A stretch of 14,853 nt of DNA from NCBI GenBank assembly GCA_902461025.1, contig CABPWC010000031.1:1-14853 (forward strand). Reading direction: 5' to 3'. Below are positions 12,260 to 14,853 of this stretch, one piece after another. Source of the DNA: an uncultured Streptococcus sp. GTDB taxonomy: Bacteria; Bacillota; Bacilli; Lactobacillales; Streptococcaceae. The position numbers and the translations under genes are program-made. Below the pieces are notes generated by a model. That model did no database searches, was not told where the DNA came from, and saw nothing but the letters and a program-made list of their open reading frames with translations. Position 1 is the first letter of the stretch; each line of letters starts with the position of its first letter.

Positions 12260-13204
12260 TTATGGATGACTAACAATCAATTCCAAACCTTGTCCTTCTA
12301 AGGTCCAAGCTTCAACATCACTTGGTAAGATAAAGTGGCTACCTTTTTGGATTGGATAATCTTTTCCATCTACAGTCAGTTTCCCTTGACCAGCCAAAAC
12401 GCTCAACAAGCTATAGTCAGCTGTCTTCTCAAAGTCCACTTTTCCTGTGATTTCCCACTTGTAAACAGCAAAGAAATCATTTGAGACTAGTAAAGTCGAA
12501 CGCAAATCATCTGCTTTGACAGTCACAGGACGGCTGTTAGCAGGCTCACCAATATTCAAAACATCAATGGATTTTTCAAGGTGAAGCTCACGCAAGTTGC
12601 CATTATCATCCTTACGGTCAAAGTCATAGACACGGTAGGTTGTATCACTAGACTGTTGCGTCTCAAGAATTAAGATACCTGCTCCAATCGCGTGCATGGT
12701 CCCACTTGGTACATAGAAGAAATCTCCAGCCTTGACAGGTACTTTGGTCAGCAAGGCATCCCAGTTTTTATCTTCGATTTGTTGGCGAAGTTCTTCTTTA
12801 GACTTAGCATTGTGACCATAGATAATCTCTGAGCCTTCATCTGCTGCAATGATATACCAGCATTCTGTTTTACCGAGTTCGCCTTCATGCTCTAATCCAT
12901 AAGCATCGCCTGGATGAACTTGAACACTGAGCCAATCATTGGCATCTAAGATTTTAGTCAAGAGCGGAAATACAGGCTCAGGACGGTTGCCAAACAACTC
13001 TCGGTGTTCCGCATACAAACTAGCGAGGTCTGTTCCTTCATAACGGCCATTTGCTACTTTAGAAACACCATTTGGGTGAGCTGAGATGGCCCAATACTCA
13101 CCAATCTTTTCACTTGGGATGTCGTAGCCAAACTCATCACGAAGTTTAGTGCCTCCCCAGATTTTTTCTTGCATTACAGAATTTAAAAATAACGGTTCTG
13201 ACAT
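12260..13204 (-). CDS. manA: Mannose-6-phosphate isomerase, class I
   Basis: This 314-residue zinc enzyme interconverts mannose 6-phosphate and fructose 6-phosphate, linking imported mannose to glycolysis and GDP-mannose precursors. It has the cupin fold of the short Firmicute type I PMI. The zinc ligands are visible as Gln95 and His97 (SVQVHPGD), Glu114 (GKTECWY) and His171 (VPSGTMHAIG). The active-site arginine lies in TTYRVYDFDR near residue 191. The ATG at 13202-13204 follows AGGAG at 8 bases. It is a single-gene unit with its own extended -10 promoter and terminator. Length and motifs are normal. Confidence 0.96.
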   Translation of the reverse strand: MSEPLFLNSVMQEKIWGGTKLRDEFGYDIPSEKIGEYWAISAHPNGVSKVANGRYEGTDLASLYAEHRELFGNRPEPVFPLLTKILDANDWLSVQVHPGDAYGLEHEGELGKTECWYIIAADEGSEIIYGHNAKSKEELRQQIEDKNWDALLTKVPVKAGDFFYVPSGTMHAIGAGILILETQQSSDTTYRVYDFDRKDDNGNLRELHLEKSIDVLNIGEPANSRPVTVKADDLRSTLLVSNDFFAVYKWEITGKVDFEKTADYSLLSVLAGQGKLTVDGKDYPIQKGSHFILPSDVEAWTLEGQGLELIVSHP

Positions 13205-13234
13205 CTTGATCTCCTGTCTGATTTTTCTCCCTTC

Positions 13235-13243
13235 ATTATAGCA
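13235..13243 (-). promoter_or_regulatory. manA promoter, extended -10 TGCTATAAT at the upstream terminator
   Basis: TGCTATAAT on the minus strand begins in the last T of the preceding gene's terminator. The -35 at 17 bases falls in the terminator loop and reads TTCAAT (3 of 6). The leader is about 25 nt. A further TATAAT lies upstream of the hairpin near 13275-13280 with a weak TTTATA; it may give some read-through transcript. Confidence 0.78.
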
Positions 13244-13271
13244 AAAAAAGAGTTCTGATTGAACTCTTTTT
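13243..13271 (-). terminator. Terminator of the DUF3592-type gene
   Basis: The arms 13261-13271 and 13245-13255 pair perfectly over 11 positions (core GAGTTC/GAACTC) around a five-base loop, with seven T at 13243-13249 on the minus strand. It lies about 83 bases after the gene's stop. Between, 13272-13354 is AT-rich with no other feature I can name. Confidence 0.9.
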
Positions 13272-13354
13272 CATATATTATAAAGTAGGGAGAAGATTTT
13301 ATAAAAATAGTAACGATATGGATCTCATACTTTTAAAAAAACTACAAAAAACTA

Positions 13355-13933
13355 TTAGTTCACAAGATTTGGAAGAATAAACACCGTAAAGAATGCCATG
13401 GCAATCATCATAAAAACAAGGAGATAGACAGCACATTTTGTCAACCATGCATAACGTCCTGGTTTTAGCGGTCTTTCTACGTAGGCACGTTTTGGCTTTT
13501 TAGGATCATAGTAAACAGCTACTTTCCCTCCAATTGGAAATCGTTCCATTAATGGTGATTTTGTCAAGGAAATAAAACTGTTCCTATAAATCTTGTATCT
13601 TAAAACCTGAGGAATTTCTCCATCTTCAAAATTATCCATTTTGACATCAGATACGATCGAACCTAAGGGAGTACTGATTGTATTTGAAATCGCAGATAGA
13701 AATTTCGGCCCGACAACCTTGTATTGGTTCCCATCAACAGTGTACTCAACCACAGGGAGGCTTATCCCGTTATAAAGAGCATAAGAGTATCTAATAATAA
13801 CTCCTTCGGTTTTTTCCGTACATCCCTTGGAATTTCTATAATTACTCAAGATAAAAAAGTCAAACATAAAATAGGTAAAAGCAGCAAATCCTAACATCAT
13901 CAAACCAAATAATAGAAAGAAAGTTGTTGGCAT
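13355..13933 (-). CDS. DUF3592-like membrane protein, function unknown
   Basis: This 192-residue protein has a hydrophobic segment at about residues 4-30 and another at about 165-188. A mostly polar beta-rich part lies between, probably on one side of the membrane. The middle has the pattern of DUF3592 proteins: TEGVIIRYSYALYNGISLPVVEYTVDGNQY, then GGKVAVYYDPKKPKRAYVE. I do not know its function and none is well established for the family. The ATG follows AAGGAG. A TGn-extended -10 sits upstream and its own terminator downstream, so it is a single-gene unit between the VOC gene and manA, with no functional clue from its neighbours. Confidence 0.8.
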   Translation of the reverse strand: MPTTFFLLFGLMMLGFAAFTYFMFDFFILSNYRNSKGCTEKTEGVIIRYSYALYNGISLPVVEYTVDGNQYKVVGPKFLSAISNTISTPLGSIVSDVKMDNFEDGEIPQVLRYKIYRNSFISLTKSPLMERFPIGGKVAVYYDPKKPKRAYVERPLKPGRYAWLTKCAVYLLVFMMIAMAFFTVFILPNLVN

Positions 13934-13964
13934 CTTTTTCTCCTTAAAATATCCTATTGAATCT

Positions 13965-13973
13965 ATTTTAACA
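13965..13973 (-). promoter_or_regulatory. Promoter of the DUF3592-type gene, extended -10 TGTTAAAAT
   Basis: TGTTAAAAT on the minus strand is a TGn-extended -10 (TAAAAT, 5 of 6). It lies about 15 bases past the poly-T of the VOC-gene terminator. No good -35 is seen (TTTTTC at 17 bases). The leader is about 25 nt. Confidence 0.6.
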
Positions 13974-13988
13974 GAAAAGACATAAAAG

Positions 13989-14014
13989 AAAAAGACCGGA
14001 TGACTCCAATCTTT
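13989..14014 (-). terminator. VOC-gene terminator
   Basis: Minus-strand AAAGATTGGA (14005-14014) and TCCGGTCTTT (13991-14000) pair over ten positions with two G-T wobbles around loop GTCA, followed by TTTTT (to 13989). It lies 67 bases after the VOC stop. It is nearly the same sequence as the spxB terminator at 14442-14467. Confidence 0.82.
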
Positions 14015-14080
14015 TAATAATTCATATTCTCATATTCTGTTTTAAGAATAATTATGGTTAACTTCAAATGACTAAGCATC

Positions 14081-14428
14081 CTATTTCATACGATAAAAAT
14101 CAATGACTAGACCAGCAGGGCCTTCAACTAACAGGGATTCTGTTCCCCAATCCGTTTCACAAGGACCGTGTAAAATCTCGACACCAATCTCTTTTAACCG
14201 CTTTTGGTTCTGGTCGACATCCTCAACCTCAATGTGTAGAATGATTCCTGACTGAAAATTTTCCAAAGGAATCAAATGATTTTGGGATAACATGAGACAA
14301 TGACTGCCAATCGTGAACTGAGAAAAACTATCATCAGCATAATCTGCCTTTTTATCCAAGATATGCTCCAAGTCAGCACAGACTTGGGGAACATTTGAAA
14401 CGATGATATCTATTTGATTTAAATTCAT
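14081..14428 (-). CDS. VOC-superfamily (glyoxalase/dioxygenase-like) protein
   Basis: This 115-residue protein has the paired beta-alpha-beta-beta-beta layout of the vicinal-oxygen-chelate fold: DIIVSNVPQVCADLEHIL at the start and HIEVEDVDQNQKRLKEIGVEI in the middle, ending SLLVEGPAGLVIDFYRMK. Its chemistry is not predictable, since the superfamily covers glyoxalases, dioxygenases, drug-binding resistance proteins and non-catalytic members. An acidic ligand is present in the last strand (DFY), but the full metal set is uncertain. The ATG at 14426-14428 follows GGAG at 7 bases. That ribosome binding site starts 3 bases after the spxB terminator's poly-T, leaving no room for a promoter, so the gene may rely on spxB read-through. 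Confidence 0.85.
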   Translation of the reverse strand: MNLNQIDIIVSNVPQVCADLEHILDKKADYADDSFSQFTIGSHCLMLSQNHLIPLENFQSGIILHIEVEDVDQNQKRLKEIGVEILHGPCETDWGTESLLVEGPAGLVIDFYRMK

Positions 14429-14441
14429 TTACTATCTCCAT

Positions 14442-14467
14442 AAAAAGACCGGATTGCTCCGATCTTT
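14442..14467 (-). terminator. spxB terminator
   Basis: Minus-strand AAAGATCGGA (14458-14467) pairs with TCCGGTCTTT (14444-14453) over ten positions with one G-T wobble around loop GCAA, followed by five T (14442-14446). It lies about 69 bases after the spxB stop. The VOC gene starts 14 bases further on. Between the spxB stop and this hairpin (14468-14536) I find no convincing promoter or other feature. Confidence 0.85.
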
Positions 14468-14536
14468 TAAGTTTCTCTCTAAGAAAATCAATGCATAAAA
14501 TCTACAAAATTTACATTTGATTTTCGACGAGAGGAA

Positions 14537-14853
14537 TTATTTGATTGCGCGTGATTGCAATCCTTCTTCTTCCAAGAAGAGGCGGAATGGTACAAGCTCT
14601 TCAGCTTCGTATTTTTCCTTGAAGGCTTTGATTGCTTCTTCTGAGTGTTGTTTTGGATCCAACTCAAGTACTTCTACTGGAAGTGGACGATGTGGAGTGA
14701 TGTGAGCATCGATAACAACAGTTTTTCCTTCTTTGTTCAATTTAACAGCTTCTGCAACAACTGCATCGATGTCTTCGATACGGTCAACTGTAAATCCTAC
14801 AGCACCTTGCGCTTCAGCGATTTTCGCATAGTCAGCATTAGGGAAGTCACAAC
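14537..14853 (-). CDS. spxB: Pyruvate oxidase SpxB, C-terminal fragment (runs off the right edge)
   Basis: The last 104 codons of a gene read leftwards, in frame to the window edge (CDFPNADYAKIAEAQGAVGF onward). The C-terminus LVPFRLFLEEEGLQSRAIK is the one I recall for streptococcal SpxB, an enzyme of about 590 residues that uses thiamine diphosphate and FAD. It turns pyruvate, phosphate and oxygen into acetyl phosphate, carbon dioxide and hydrogen peroxide. The fragment is the end of the C-terminal TPP-binding domain, so cofactor motifs lie outside the window. SpxB is the main source of peroxide in mitis-group streptococci. The stop (14537-14539) is followed by a 3' region of about 69 bases and a terminator. 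Confidence 0.92.
   Translation of the reverse strand, partial: CDFPNADYAKIAEAQGAVGFTVDRIEDIDAVVAEAVKLNKEGKTVVIDAHITPHRPLPVEVLELDPKQHSEEAIKAFKEKYEAEELVPFRLFLEEEGLQSRAIK

Noticed and set aside
1..14853. Mobile element, phage, CRISPR, toxin-antitoxin or defence system
   Set aside because: No transposase, integrase, repeat-spacer pattern or paired small toxin-antitoxin genes were seen; gene content is core metabolism and transport with even composition.

Overview
The window looks like chromosomal core sequence from a Streptococcus of the Mitis/Sanguinis type. The evidence is AT-rich low-GC Firmicute DNA, AGGAGG-type ribosome binding sites, the C-terminus of pyruvate oxidase SpxB at the right edge, and a gene order (spxB ... 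manA ... merR ... degV, tetR, comEB, upp, clpP, ylbG, livJHMGF, acuB-like) that I recall from pneumococcus and its relatives. The species cannot be fixed from the sequence alone. I see no CRISPR array, phage, transposase, tRNA or rRNA.

Layout, left to right. (1) 1-49 is the first 16 codons of rpsF on the minus strand, with its promoter at 124-152. (2) 178-834 is a CBS-CBS-ACT protein (AcuB type) with its own promoter and a possible CcpA site. (3) 941-5745 is the branched-chain amino-acid ABC importer livJ-livH-livM-livG-livF, read leftwards. It has a strong livJ promoter with a near-perfect CodY box in the spacer, a hairpin between livJ and livH, a palindrome-rich 3' end and a terminator. (4) 5764-8043 holds ylbG, clpP, upp and comEB, all on the minus strand; clpP has a CtsR operator over its promoter. 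(5) tetR (minus) and degV (plus) are divergent, with overlapping -10 elements. (6) 9644-11295 holds a flavoprotein and a Nudix hydrolase on the plus strand. (7) 11324-14853, all minus, holds a TipA-like MerR regulator, manA, a DUF3592-type membrane protein, a VOC-fold protein and the end of spxB.

The genes serve housekeeping: amino-acid uptake, protein quality control, pyrimidine salvage, fatty-acid binding, oxidant metabolism and sugar-phosphate interconversion. There is no obvious new multigene system.

The interesting content is regulatory. Several promoters are TGn-extended -10 elements placed at the poly-T of the upstream gene's terminator. The flavoprotein gene appears to be transcribed from its own start codon (leaderless). 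The MerR gene has an internal ribosome binding site and ATG that would yield a TipAS-like short protein. The tetR and degV promoters overlap so that they should exclude each other. No gene-free stretch exceeds about 260 bases; each gap is described through its promoters and terminators.
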